Source: Methylotenera sp. (lineage in GTDB: Bacteria > Pseudomonadota > Gammaproteobacteria > Burkholderiales > Methylophilaceae). Taken from it: a DNA stretch of 64,000 nt. The DNA is taken from NCBI GenBank assembly GCA_014378845.1, contig JACMNB010000059.1, positions 46,047-110,046 on the forward strand. Direction: 5' to 3'. The notes under the pieces were generated by a model. The model ran no database searches. It saw nothing but the letters and a program-made list of their open reading frames with translations, and was not told where the DNA came from. Below are positions 52,422 to 62,737 of the stretch, piece after piece. Position numbers and translations under genes: made by a program. Position 1 is the stretch's first letter, and every line of letters begins with the position of its first letter.

Positions 52422-53051
52422 TTATTCACACGCCAAAAGTGCCTGTAAGTCGCTAATATCTGCACGTTCTGCATTGCTACCATCACCCGCCCGTTTAACT
52501 GCAACCCGCATATCATCCACATCAAATACACTCAGTTTTTGCAAACCAAGCTCAGTTTCTAAAGTAAATACTGGCACGGTTTTGCGAACTATTTCTTTTT
52601 TATCTTTGCTGGGTTTATCTGATACGCGATAGGATTTTTGGCTGCTTTCAAACGGAATTTGTTGATTGAGCAGAAACATTTCAACATCTTTTGCGCTATC
52701 GGCAAACAGATGAATATTGGTTTGTGAGAATTTGCCTGCGCTGCCATCTAACACGCTGCCTGTTAAATGTGGATTAAATTTTTCGAATAATTGCATGGTT
52801 AAAAGCGCTGCCTTCCGTAGCTTCGCTAGTTCTTGCGGCTGTTCATCGGCGTTGTAAATCTCGTGATACAGCCTAATTTCGTCTTCAATCTCGGCATTGG
52901 TGGGCATGACGCTGGCTTCACTCACGCCGAGTTGTTTACCCGCCTTCTTTTTGGCGTACGCAAAGTCGTTAATGCCATCCTCGGCCATCATTTGCGCGGC
53001 TTTTTGCGCGATGAGTTGCCGTATGTGATTGGTATTTTCGCGCGCCATCAT
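52422..53051 (-). CDS. Conserved hypothetical protein, possibly nucleotidyltransferase-like
   Basis: IRQLIAQKAAQMMAEDGINDFAYAKKKAGKQLGVSEASVMPTNAEIEDEIRLYHEIY...; family assignment uncertain. Confidence 0.5.
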   Translation of the reverse strand: MMARENTNHIRQLIAQKAAQMMAEDGINDFAYAKKKAGKQLGVSEASVMPTNAEIEDEIRLYHEIYNADEQPQELAKLRKAALLTMQLFEKFNPHLTGSVLDGSAGKFSQTNIHLFADSAKDVEMFLLNQQIPFESSQKSYRVSDKPSKDKKEIVRKTVPVFTLETELGLQKLSVFDVDDMRVAVKRAGDGSNAERADISDLQALLACE

Positions 53052-53070
53052 TAACCAAGAATAACAAAAA

Positions 53071-55584
53071 CTAGAAGCCCGACGGGTTCATTACACGAGC
53101 CGCAGAATTACCAGTTTCATTTTTTTGTGCAGGCCCTTGAATTGGCCGTGTCTGCTCCGAGTTAGGGCTATGCTCAATGATAATTGGTGGATTTCTGATT
53201 GGCTCAGGTATTTCTGGCGGCTGCGGTTGCAGCGGGTTATCGGTCATATTGCTTGGCGGCGCATTTTCTGAAAATTCAGGCGGCAGCTCTTCCAAAGGCG
53301 GCAAAATATTTTCATGTGTTGGCGGCGGATTTTCTTGGTAAAAATATTCGTAGATGCCTTCATCCGCTTCATCAATGAGTGCGCCAGTTGCCGCGTTAAT
53401 TTTAACTTTTATCACGCCATCAGGCACACTGTAAGCTACATCTGGCACGCCGCGCAGTGCGGTTGACATATAACGAATCCAAATGGGCAAAGCAGCTTTA
53501 CCACCCGTTTCATCTTTACCAAGGCTTCGCGGTTGATCATAACCAATCCAAGTAATGGCGACTTGTTTAGGGTTAAAACCTGCAAACCACGCGTCGTGCT
53601 GATCATTGGTAGTGCCCGTTTTGCCCGCTAAATCTTGGCGGCCAAGTGATTTAGCTTTAATTGCCGTGCCTTTTGTCACCACATCTTGCATGATAGAAGT
53701 CATTAGAAAAGCGTTGCGCGCATCGATCACACGCGGCGCATCTTTGCCAGCTTGCGGGTAATGCGTTTCTAGCAAAATATTGCCACGGTTATCGGTGATT
53801 TTGGCAATTAAATGCGGCGTAATGCGATAACCGCCATTGGCAAATACCGCGTAGCCATTGGCCATCGCCCATGGTGTGGTTGAGCCTGCGCCTAATGCCA
53901 TCGACATTACCGCAGGAATATCTTTACGCAAAAATCCAAATTTGGTTACGTAATCTTGCGCGTAGCGCGGCGTGATTTTTTTAAGCACGCGAATTGACAC
54001 CATATTTTTAGATTTGGTTAAGGCGGTGCGCAGCCTAATTGGCCCGCTGTAGTGTTCATCAAAGTTTTTGGGCTCCCAATCTTCGCCGCTGCCAACCTCG
54101 TTTCCCGTCATGCTTAATGGCGCGTCATCGACAATGCTGGCGGGCGTAAAGCCTTTTTCTAACGCAGCCGAATAGACAAACGGCTTAAAGCTTGATCCAG
54201 GCTGACGCCATGCTTGCGTTACGTGGTTAAATTTACTACGGCTAAAATCAAAACCGCCCACCAAGGCAGTCACAGCGCCGTCGTGCGGGTCTAACGCCAC
54301 CAAGGCCGACTCTACTTGTGGCAACTGCACAATTACCCAAGCGTTTTGGCTTTTAATAATACGCACCACAGAGCCCACTTTAATCTTATGATTGTCAGGA
54401 TTTTTTTCGTTTAGATTTTTTTGTAGCAAACTTAATCCAACGCCGCTAATATCAATACTCTCATTCTTTTTGCTGATTACGGTGACTGATTTAGCCGAAA
54501 CCGCGGTCACAATAGCTGGCTCAAAACCGTTATAGGCTTCAAATTCAGCTAAGGCTGTTTGCAAGCCTTCTTTTCTGTTATCTGCAGATAACTGACTTAA
54601 ATCAATATTTTTCTCGGGTTTTTGATAACCTTGACGACGTTGATATTCTAAAATACCTTGTAAAACAGCGATATTGGCGGCCTCTTGATTGGCTTTTTTA
54701 ATGGTGGTATAGACTTTCATACCGCTGCTATAAATACTTTCTTGATATTGGTCAAACAAGGTTTGGCGCACGATTTCAGCCACATAATCAGCCGCAAAAT
54801 CACGCGATTGTTTAGACATTTTAAACACTAATTTTTGCTGCATTGCTTGGTTATACTGTGCGTCATTAATCATGCCATAGCGGTGCATATCGCGCAAAAC
54901 GTCGTGTTGCCTTTCAATTGCACGCTTTGGATTAATGTAAGGGTTGTAGCCAGAAGGTGCTTTGGGTAAGCCTGCTAGGAGTGCGCACTCGGCCAAAGTG
55001 AGTTTGTTAATTGGCTTGCTGTAATACACTTGAGACGCTGCCGCAAAGCCATAAGAGCGTTGCCCTAAGTAAATTTGGTTTAAATAAAGCTCTAAAATTT
55101 GATCTTTATTGAGGGCTTTTTCAATCTTCATCGCAAGCAATGCTTCTTTTACTTTGGTCACCAAGCCACGTTTTGCCCCTGGCGTAGAGAAAAAGTTTTT
55201 AGCTACTTGCATGGTAATGGTGCTGGCACCCTCATGCCCAAGCCCTAACAAGTTGTTTTTAATGGCCCGCAGCACGCCTGTTGCATCAATACCGTGATGT
55301 TGGTAAAAACGCCTATCCTCAATGGCTAATACCGCGTTTTTTAAATCTTTTGGCACATCATCAATTTTGACGAAAGCGCGGCGCTCTTCGCCAAATTCGC
55401 CAATTAAATAACCTTCTGCCGAGTAAACGCGTAATGGTAACTTTGGCTGGTAATTAGTCAGCGCCTCAAGCGAGGGCAGTGTTGGGTAAATAAGCGTTAA
55501 AGCAAGCGCACTTAGCGCAGCTAACGATAAGCTGGTAACCAACAAAAACAAAATAAGAAAATGCCACCACTTTTTTGGAGTCAT
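53071..55584 (-). CDS. mrcA: Penicillin-binding protein 1A
   Basis: EDRRFYQHHGIDATGVLRAI; GASTITMQVAKNFF; QPGSSFKPFVYSAAL; AGKTGTTNDQHDAWF. Confidence 0.97.
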   Translation of the reverse strand: MTPKKWWHFLILFLLVTSLSLAALSALALTLIYPTLPSLEALTNYQPKLPLRVYSAEGYLIGEFGEERRAFVKIDDVPKDLKNAVLAIEDRRFYQHHGIDATGVLRAIKNNLLGLGHEGASTITMQVAKNFFSTPGAKRGLVTKVKEALLAMKIEKALNKDQILELYLNQIYLGQRSYGFAAASQVYYSKPINKLTLAECALLAGLPKAPSGYNPYINPKRAIERQHDVLRDMHRYGMINDAQYNQAMQQKLVFKMSKQSRDFAADYVAEIVRQTLFDQYQESIYSSGMKVYTTIKKANQEAANIAVLQGILEYQRRQGYQKPEKNIDLSQLSADNRKEGLQTALAEFEAYNGFEPAIVTAVSAKSVTVISKKNESIDISGVGLSLLQKNLNEKNPDNHKIKVGSVVRIIKSQNAWVIVQLPQVESALVALDPHDGAVTALVGGFDFSRSKFNHVTQAWRQPGSSFKPFVYSAALEKGFTPASIVDDAPLSMTGNEVGSGEDWEPKNFDEHYSGPIRLRTALTKSKNMVSIRVLKKITPRYAQDYVTKFGFLRKDIPAVMSMALGAGSTTPWAMANGYAVFANGGYRITPHLIAKITDNRGNILLETHYPQAGKDAPRVIDARNAFLMTSIMQDVVTKGTAIKAKSLGRQDLAGKTGTTNDQHDAWFAGFNPKQVAITWIGYDQPRSLGKDETGGKAALPIWIRYMSTALRGVPDVAYSVPDGVIKVKINAATGALIDEADEGIYEYFYQENPPPTHENILPPLEELPPEFSENAPPSNMTDNPLQPQPPEIPEPIRNPPIIIEHSPNSEQTRPIQGPAQKNETGNSAARVMNPSGF

Positions 55585-55854
55585 AAAAGGCTTTTAGAGA
55601 TCGTAAGAGGCTTCAATGGCATTATTTTAACAGGTTATGTGCATAAGCCAAATCAACATAAAGCGAGGTGATAATTTTGATTATATTAAATTAAATGTTA
55701 ATCATATTTCATTATAAAGCTTGTGTTCAAAATGGTACATTTGTATTAAAAGTGGTCTATTATGGTGATATAAAATAAAAATTTACTTTACAGGGCGTAA
55801 AGTTGTTGCTAGCATTTAATGTAATTTATCACTATTGTGACTAACTAACGAATA

Positions 55855-56943
55855 TTGAAAGAGAATTTTAATTTGAAATTCGATTTTTTTAATGAAAGTA
55901 CGCCGCCGCTTATCGGTGTAGACATCAGTACTTCAGCTGTCAAAATAGTTGAGCTATCTTCATCTGGTAAGGGCAGTTATCGCCTTGAAGGCTATGCTAT
56001 TAGTCCAATTCCCAAAGATGCGATTACAGATGGCAATATTGTTGGATTAGAACAAGTATCGGACGCGATTAAATTGGCGTGGAAATTGTTAGGATCACGT
56101 GAAAAACGGGCTGCATTGGCGTTGCCATCGGCATCGGTCATTACTAAAAAAATGTTAATGGCCAATGATTTACGCGAAACCGATATGGAAACTCAAGTTG
56201 AAGCCGAAGCAAACCAGTACATTCCTTTTCCTTTAGAAGAGGTCAATATTGACTTTCAAGTGATTGGTGCTGCGCCAAATAGTCCAGACGAAGTGGAAGT
56301 CTTAATTGCGGCAGCGCGTAAAGAAAAAATTGAAGATCGTGTAGCAGCTGCAGAAGATGCAGGGTTAAAAGTCGCGGTGATGGATGTGGATACCTACGCG
56401 ACAGAAGCTGCTTACAGCTTGGTCGCCAATCAATTACCCAATGGCGGCAAAGATCAAACGGTGATGATTGTGGATATTGGCGCGGTGATGATGCACATTA
56501 ACGTGTTGCATGATAACAACTCGGTTTATACGCGCGAGCAAGCCTTTGGCGGCGCGCAGCTTACGCAAGAAATTCAACGTCGATTTGGGCTGTCGGTTGA
56601 AGAAGCAGAAATCGCAAAGCGCAAAGGCGGCTTGCCAGATAGTTATGAAAGTGAAGTCATGCAACCATTTGTGCAATCGCTTTCAACTGAAGTAGCGCGT
56701 GCTTTACAATTTTTTACCAGCTCTACACAATATAACCGGGTTGACCATATTGTGTTGGCGGGTGGTTGCGCCGCAATTAAGGCAGTGGATGTCATGGTGC
56801 AAGACCGTACGCAAGTTAATACGATTGTTGCCAACGCGTTTCAAAGCATGTCTCTAGGCAGTAGAGTTAAACAAAACCAATTAGCAATTGATGCGCCATC
56901 GCTATTAATTGCGTGTGGTTTAGCCATGCGCGGGGTGGACTAA
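55855..56943 (+). CDS. pilM: Type IV pilus inner membrane platform protein PilM
   Basis: PPLIGVDISTSAVKIVELS; EAEANQYIPFPLEEVNIDFQVIG. Confidence 0.96.
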   Translation: MKENFNLKFDFFNESTPPLIGVDISTSAVKIVELSSSGKGSYRLEGYAISPIPKDAITDGNIVGLEQVSDAIKLAWKLLGSREKRAALALPSASVITKKMLMANDLRETDMETQVEAEANQYIPFPLEEVNIDFQVIGAAPNSPDEVEVLIAAARKEKIEDRVAAAEDAGLKVAVMDVDTYATEAAYSLVANQLPNGGKDQTVMIVDIGAVMMHINVLHDNNSVYTREQAFGGAQLTQEIQRRFGLSVEEAEIAKRKGGLPDSYESEVMQPFVQSLSTEVARALQFFTSSTQYNRVDHIVLAGGCAAIKAVDVMVQDRTQVNTIVANAFQSMSLGSRVKQNQLAIDAPSLLIACGLAMRGVD

Positions 56944-56944
56944 C

Positions 56945-57523
56945 ATGATGCGTATTAACCTACTTCCTCATCGTCAAATTAAGCGCGCTGCCAAGCAACG
57001 CGAATTTGGGCTGATGGGCTTAATGGCGGCAGGCGCGGCTTGCGCAGTGGTATTTTTAGGCTGGCAATTTTTAAGCGCGCAAAGCAACACGCAACTTGAA
57101 AGAAACACCCGTTTAGAAACAGCCAACGCCGATTTAGATAAACAAATCGCTGATATTAAAGATTTAAAAGATCAAATAAGCAATGTGTTAGAGCGTAAAC
57201 ACGTGGTAGAAAACTTGCAAACCAACCGCAGCCAAGCGGTGGTTATTTTAGATGAGCTAACTCGTCAGTTGCCAGAAGGCGTTTACCTTAAAAGTATCAA
57301 ACAAGCTGGTAATTTAATTACCCTAGACGGCGTGGCGGATACCAATGCACGCGTGGCGACTTTGGTGCGTAACTTAAGCGTGTCAAACTGGATGGAATCG
57401 CCCAATTTAGTGGTGATTAATGCGGCGACTGTTAACAATATTAAGCAAAATGATTTTACTGTAACCGTCAGTTTAAAAGTGCCTAAAATAGAAGAAGCAC
57501 CCAAAAAAGCGGAAGCTAAATAA
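56945..57523 (+). CDS. pilN: Type IV pilus protein PilN
   Basis: MMRINLLPHRQIKRAAKQREF; PilMNOPQ order. Confidence 0.95.
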   Translation: MMRINLLPHRQIKRAAKQREFGLMGLMAAGAACAVVFLGWQFLSAQSNTQLERNTRLETANADLDKQIADIKDLKDQISNVLERKHVVENLQTNRSQAVVILDELTRQLPEGVYLKSIKQAGNLITLDGVADTNARVATLVRNLSVSNWMESPNLVVINAATVNNIKQNDFTVTVSLKVPKIEEAPKKAEAK

Positions 57524-58152
57524 TGAAACTAGATGATTTTAATAATATCGATTTTAAAAACATGGGCGGTTTGCCTATGCCAGTTAAGCTAGTGTTACTC
57601 AGCTTTCTATTTTTAATTTTAATGGGGCTTGGTTATTGGTTTTTGTGGAGCGACCAAATGGCAGAAATTGACCAAGCGAAAGCCAAAGAGCAAGAGCTGC
57701 GTAAAGTGTTTTTAGACAAAAAAGCGCAAGCAATTAAAGTGGATGCATACAAGCAACAAATGGTGGATATTGAAAAAACCTTTGGTGCTTTATTAAAGCA
57801 ATTGCCCGATAAATCGCAAATGGATGGCCTGTTAACCGACATTAACCAAGCGGGTTTAGGCCGCGGATTAGAATTTGATTTATTCAAACCAGGTCAAGAA
57901 ACAGTGGCTGACTTTTATGCTGAAATGCCGATTCAAATTAAAATACGCGGTAATTATCACGATATTGGCGCATTTGCGACGGACATTTCTAAATTATCAC
58001 GTATTGTTACTTTAAATGATTTAATTATTGCGCCGATTGGTAAAGATGTTAAAGACACCATGCTTTCATTAGATGCCACTGCAAAAACCTATCGCTATTT
58101 AGATGCTTCAGAGCTTGCCGCCAAAAAACCAGCAGCAGTGAAGGCTAAATAA
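57523..58152 (+). CDS. pilO: Type IV pilus protein PilO
   Basis: PMPVKLVLLSFLFLILMGLGYWFL; GLEFDLFKPGQE; YAEMPIQIKIRGNYHDIGAFATDIS. Confidence 0.95.
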   Translation: MKLDDFNNIDFKNMGGLPMPVKLVLLSFLFLILMGLGYWFLWSDQMAEIDQAKAKEQELRKVFLDKKAQAIKVDAYKQQMVDIEKTFGALLKQLPDKSQMDGLLTDINQAGLGRGLEFDLFKPGQETVADFYAEMPIQIKIRGNYHDIGAFATDISKLSRIVTLNDLIIAPIGKDVKDTMLSLDATAKTYRYLDASELAAKKPAAVKAK

Positions 58153-58153
58153 T

Positions 58154-58681
58154 ATGAATATCAAATACTTTAAATGCTTACCTAATATTATTTTATTGGC
58201 GTTAATAAGTGCGGCGCTTGCAGGTTGTAATGGCGATAAAGGCGATGACCTTGATAAGTTTATGGCAACAGCTGCCAACGACATGGGTAAAACCGTAGAA
58301 CCGTTGCCAGAGGTGTTGCCTTATACGCCTTTACAATATAATGCAGATGGCATTTTGTCTGACCCATTTAAAGCGCGAAAAGCCAGCAATAAAACAGGTG
58401 CGCTGCAACCCAACACCAATCGGCCAAAAGAGGCGTTAGAAGCTTATCCGCTAGAAAGTTTGAAGTATGTTGGCTCTTTAAGCAAAAATAAACTCAGCTA
58501 TGCCTTGGTTAAAACGCCAGATAACACTGTGCAACAAGTTAAAGTGGGCAATTACATGGGTCCAAACTTCGGTTTGGTTACAAAAATTGACGAAACGTCA
58601 ATCACCCTTAAAGAAATTATCCAAGACGACTTAACAGGCGATTGGGTAGAACATACCGCTAGTATTAATTTACAAGAATAA
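58154..58681 (+). CDS. pilP: Type IV pilus lipoprotein PilP
   Basis: Lipobox LAGC; EALEAYPLESLKYVGSL; VGNYMGPNFGLV. Confidence 0.94.
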   Translation: MNIKYFKCLPNIILLALISAALAGCNGDKGDDLDKFMATAANDMGKTVEPLPEVLPYTPLQYNADGILSDPFKARKASNKTGALQPNTNRPKEALEAYPLESLKYVGSLSKNKLSYALVKTPDNTVQQVKVGNYMGPNFGLVTKIDETSITLKEIIQDDLTGDWVEHTASINLQE

Positions 58682-60844
58682 ATGATGGGAATGAAAATGA
58701 TTAAAATGATAAGCAATTCTTTTACTAATACGCTTAAACTATTTGGCTTAATACTGTTGGGTGCTGGCTTAATTGGCAACGCTTACGCAGCAGATGTTGA
58801 CGTATTTGCAAACAAAATTGAAAGTATTGATTTTTCTTCATTAGCGGGTGGTCGCGTGAGTATTCGTATTCAGCTTAAAGAGGCGCTGGCCAATCCGCCC
58901 GCCAGCTTTACGCTCAATAATCCTGCGCGCATTGCATTAGATTTTCCGCAAACTGGCAATGGTTTAAACAAGAATAATATACCAAGCGCGCAAGGTGCAC
59001 TTAAAAGTGTTTCTTTAGCCCAAGCTAAAGATCGCACGCGTATGGTGCTTAATCTAAATAAAATGGTTGGCTATAACACCGTTGTTAATGGCAAAGACGT
59101 GATTATTACGCTGCAAGGCAATGAGGCAACTGCTGCTAATGCAACAACCGAAACGCGTTTTGCTGAATCGCGCGCGATCAGCAATCAAGAACACAGCATT
59201 TCTAAGGTGGATTTTGCCCGTGGCAAAAATGGCGAAGGCCGCGTGATAGTCGATTTATCGGATGCAAATACCGGTATTAATATTAAGCAAAAAGGCAAGC
59301 AAATTGTGGTTGATTTTGCCAATACCGATGTGCCAGCCGATTTGCAACGCCGTTTAAATGTAATAAACTTTAATACGCCTGTGCTTTACATTGACACCAT
59401 GAAACAAGGCAAAAATGGCCGCATGATTATTGAGCCAAAAGGTGAATGGGAGCAATCAGCCTATCAAGCCGATAAAAAATTCATTATAGATGTACGCCAA
59501 GTGATTGAAGACCCAAATAAATTGGTTAAAGGTAGCAAACCTGGCTATGCGGGCGAAAAGTTATCGCTTAACTTTCAAAATATAGAAGTGCGCTCTGTCT
59601 TGCAAGTGATTGCAGATTTTACAGGCCTCAATATTATTACCAGTGACACCGTAACTGGCAATATCACCTTGCGTTTAAAAGATGTGCCATGGGATCAAGC
59701 CATGGATATCATCATGCAAAACAAAAATTTGGCTATGCGAAAAGTGGGTAACGTGATTACTGTTGCGCCCGCCGATGAAGTGGCCGCAAAAGAAAAAGCG
59801 CAATTAGAAGCAGTCAATGCAATTGCCGATTTAGCGCCGTTACGTACAGAAGCTTTTACGCTTAAATATCAAAAAGCCGTTGATTTAAAAACATTGCTAG
59901 AAAGTAGCAATTCTAGCAGCTCGTCAACTGGTCAAAACCAAAGCAGAGGCATTCTTTCAAAACGCGGCAGTATTGTGGCAGAGGTTAGAACCAATACGGT
60001 ATTTATTCAAGACACCGATAAAAATCTTGACGCCATTCAAGCATTTATTAACAAAATTGACGTGCCAGTAAAACAAGTGATGATTGAATCACGCATCGTG
60101 CTTGCAGATGATAAATTTAGTAAGTCATTAGGCGCTAAATTTGGCATTCAAAACGGCAATAACAGCTCGCCAGGGGTTAGTATTGGCGGCACACTTAATA
60201 ATACCGGCGCCGCAACAGGCACTACAAACGGCGTTGGGCTGGGCAATACAGGTGGTTTAAACACTAACCTACCTGCCTCGGGTGCGTTTGGTACCATCGC
60301 ATTTAGCTTTTTTAGGTTGCCTGCAGGCTTATTGTTAAATTTAGAACTTAGCGCGTTAGAAAGCGATAAACGCGGCAAAATTGTTTCTAGCCCGCGCGTT
60401 ACAACTGCCAACCAACAAAAAGCCAGAATTGCACAGGGCGTGGAGATTGCTTATCAAGAGGCTTCAAGCAGTGGTGCAACCACCACCGCCTTTAAAAAAG
60501 CCGAGCTCAGCTTAGAAGTCACGCCGCAAATCACCCCAGACGATAAAATTATCATGGATTTGGACGTCAAAAAAGACAGCCGCGGACCTGACGCAGGAAA
60601 CGGCGCGCCAACTATCAACACGCAAAATGTTAAAACTCAAGTGCTGGTAGCCAATGGTGAAACGGCTGTGTTGGGCGGCATTTACGAGCAAAACGAACGT
60701 AATGATGTAGATAAAGTACCATTTTTTGGTGATTTGCCCATTATTGGCAATGCCTTTAAACGCAGAGTTAAACTAGATGACAAAACTGAGTTACTAATTT
60801 TTGTGACGCCAAAAATTATGGATGAAAGTTTGGGTTTAAGATAA
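58682..60844 (+). CDS. pilQ: Type IV pilus secretin PilQ
   Basis: AMIN domain, STN-like region (LNFQNIEVRSVLQVIADFTGLNIITSD), secretin C-terminus (VPFFGDLPIIGNAFKRRVKLDDKTELLIFVTPKI). Confidence 0.97.
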   Translation: MMGMKMIKMISNSFTNTLKLFGLILLGAGLIGNAYAADVDVFANKIESIDFSSLAGGRVSIRIQLKEALANPPASFTLNNPARIALDFPQTGNGLNKNNIPSAQGALKSVSLAQAKDRTRMVLNLNKMVGYNTVVNGKDVIITLQGNEATAANATTETRFAESRAISNQEHSISKVDFARGKNGEGRVIVDLSDANTGINIKQKGKQIVVDFANTDVPADLQRRLNVINFNTPVLYIDTMKQGKNGRMIIEPKGEWEQSAYQADKKFIIDVRQVIEDPNKLVKGSKPGYAGEKLSLNFQNIEVRSVLQVIADFTGLNIITSDTVTGNITLRLKDVPWDQAMDIIMQNKNLAMRKVGNVITVAPADEVAAKEKAQLEAVNAIADLAPLRTEAFTLKYQKAVDLKTLLESSNSSSSSTGQNQSRGILSKRGSIVAEVRTNTVFIQDTDKNLDAIQAFINKIDVPVKQVMIESRIVLADDKFSKSLGAKFGIQNGNNSSPGVSIGGTLNNTGAATGTTNGVGLGNTGGLNTNLPASGAFGTIAFSFFRLPAGLLLNLELSALESDKRGKIVSSPRVTTANQQKARIAQGVEIAYQEASSSGATTTAFKKAELSLEVTPQITPDDKIIMDLDVKKDSRGPDAGNGAPTINTQNVKTQVLVANGETAVLGGIYEQNERNDVDKVPFFGDLPIIGNAFKRRVKLDDKTELLIFVTPKIMDESLGLR

Positions 60845-60876
60845 GTCAAAACTGACAGAACGTTGGCTTTGCCTTA

Positions 60877-60910
60877 AAATGCCTATCATTAGCGTGATAG
60901 GCATTTTTTA
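60877..60910 (+). terminator. Rho-independent terminator after pilQ
   Basis: AAAATGCCTATCA TTAGCG TGATAGGCATTTTTTA. Confidence 0.9.
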
Positions 60911-60952
60911 TTGCCGAGATTTTTTAATCTAGTTTAGTGGAATATTGTGGCC

Positions 60953-61018
60953 GAGAATGGTGTGCGAAAACGTAGTGAGAAAATGGTGTGCGATAACGTA
61001 GTGAGAGAATGGTGTGAA
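60953..61018. repeat. Tandem repeat (about 24-26 bp, about 2.6 copies) ending in the aroK start codon
   Basis: GAGAATGGTGTGCGAAAACGTAGT / GAGAAAATGGTGTGCGATAACGTAGT / GAGAGAATGGTGTGAAG. Confidence 0.85.
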
Positions 61019-61535
61019 GCATAGTTCAAATAACATATTTTTTATTGGCTTAATGGGCGCGGGTAAAACCACCATTGGCAAATTGCTGGCTAAACATTTG
61101 GGCAAAACCTTTTACGATACTGATGTTGAGATCGAGAAGCGCACAGGTGTCAAAATCCCTGTGATTTTTGAGCTTGAAGGCGAGGCAGGTTTTCGCAAGC
61201 GTGAAACAGCGGTGATTGAAGAGCTTTCTCAGTTAACTAATATTGTCATGGCAACAGGCGGCGGCGCAGTTATTGCAGACGAAAATCGCGCTTTACTGCA
61301 AGCGGGTGGCACGGTTATTTACCTGCGCGCTAATGTGCACGAGCTATGGCACAGAATGCGCAACGACAAGCATCGCCCGCTACTACAAAATGTGGATATT
61401 CGCGCTAAGTTAGAGCAGCTTTATACCGAGCGCAACCCGCTTTATACGCAAACGGCCACGCTAATATTTGATACGGGCAATCAACCGGTTGCACACATAC
61501 TTAACCAAATTGAAAAATCGCTAGCAAGCTTATAA
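61014..61535 (+). CDS. aroK: Shikimate kinase (GTG start)
   Basis: IFFIGLMGAGKTTIGKLLA; FYDTDVEIEKRTGVKI; VMATGGGAVI. Confidence 0.96.
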   Translation: MKHSSNNIFFIGLMGAGKTTIGKLLAKHLGKTFYDTDVEIEKRTGVKIPVIFELEGEAGFRKRETAVIEELSQLTNIVMATGGGAVIADENRALLQAGGTVIYLRANVHELWHRMRNDKHRPLLQNVDIRAKLEQLYTERNPLYTQTATLIFDTGNQPVAHILNQIEKSLASL

Positions 61536-61572
61536 ATTAAAACCATAATACAAAACTCACCACATAAAACCT

Positions 61573-62649
61573 ATGATGCAAACTCTCAACGTCGCCCTCG
61601 GCAATCGCGCTTATCCTATTCATATTGGCAGCGGTTTACTTTCGCAAGTAAACCTAATTTTGCCACATTTAAAACGTAAAAATGTGGCGATTGTCACCAA
61701 CGTAACCGTTGCGCCTTTATACCTTGCGCAGTTATCGCAAGCCTTAAAAGATGCGGGCGTTAGCGTGCTTGAGATTATTTTGCCCGATGGCGAAGCGCAC
61801 AAAAACACCGAAACACTTAATTTAATTTACGATGGGCTGCTTAAAAACCGTTGCGAGCGCAGCACCACATTAATAGCACTAGGCGGCGGCGTGATTGGCG
61901 ATTTAACCGGCTTTGCTGCGGCGACATATTTGCGCGGCGTGCCTTTTATACAAATCCCCACCACCTTGCTTTCGCAAGTCGATTCCAGCGTGGGCGGCAA
62001 AACAGGCATTAATCATCCGCTGGGCAAAAACATGATTGGCGCGTTTTATCAGCCCCAATTGGTGCTGGCGGATATTGATACGCTGCAAACCCTGCCGCCG
62101 CGCGAGTTGTCAGCAGGCGTGGCCGAGGTAATTAAATACGGCCTAATTCGCGATGCCGATTTTTTTGACTGGCTAGAAGTGAATATGAGCAAACTCATGG
62201 CGCTAGACAATGCCGTAATCAGCTACGCCATCTACCGCAGTTGCCAAAATAAAGCCGAAGTAGTCGCGGCAGACGAGCATGAAACGGGCGAGCGTGCCTT
62301 GCTTAATTTAGGCCATACCTTTGGCCACGCGATCGAAAACGCCATGGGTTACGGCGTGTGGCTACATGGCGAAGCGGTCGCCGCTGGCACCATGCTGGCA
62401 GCCGATTTGTCGCAGCGCTTAGGCTGGCTGACAAGTGAGCAAATAAGCCGCATTCACGCAATCTTTACTGCGGCCAAATTGCCATTAATTTCACCCAATT
62501 TAGGCGTAGAAAAATACCTTAATTTAATGGCTAACGACAAAAAAGTAGAAGACGGCAAAATTCGCCTTGTTTTGCAACAAGGCATAGGCAAAGCGGTGAT
62601 TACCAGTGATTACGATGCGGGTAAATTAAAAGAGACTTTATCGTTATGA
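61573..62649 (+). CDS. aroB: 3-dehydroquinate synthase
   Basis: [60 protein letters not shown]. Confidence 0.98.
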   Translation: MMQTLNVALGNRAYPIHIGSGLLSQVNLILPHLKRKNVAIVTNVTVAPLYLAQLSQALKDAGVSVLEIILPDGEAHKNTETLNLIYDGLLKNRCERSTTLIALGGGVIGDLTGFAAATYLRGVPFIQIPTTLLSQVDSSVGGKTGINHPLGKNMIGAFYQPQLVLADIDTLQTLPPRELSAGVAEVIKYGLIRDADFFDWLEVNMSKLMALDNAVISYAIYRSCQNKAEVVAADEHETGERALLNLGHTFGHAIENAMGYGVWLHGEAVAAGTMLAADLSQRLGWLTSEQISRIHAIFTAAKLPLISPNLGVEKYLNLMANDKKVEDGKIRLVLQQGIGKAVITSDYDAGKLKETLSL

Positions 62650-62663
62650 CTAATAACGCGCCT

Positions 62664-62722
62664 TCGCGGCTACAAGCCGCTCCTACTAAGCCTACTACTG
62701 TAGGAGGGGCTTGTAGCCCCGA
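62664..62722. repeat. REP-like palindrome, family D (GCGGCTACAAGCCGCTCCTAC ... GTAGGAGGGGCTTGTAGCCCCGA)
   Basis: Arms shared with 63881-63961. Confidence 0.88.
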
Positions 62723-62737
62723 ATACCGATATTTCCT

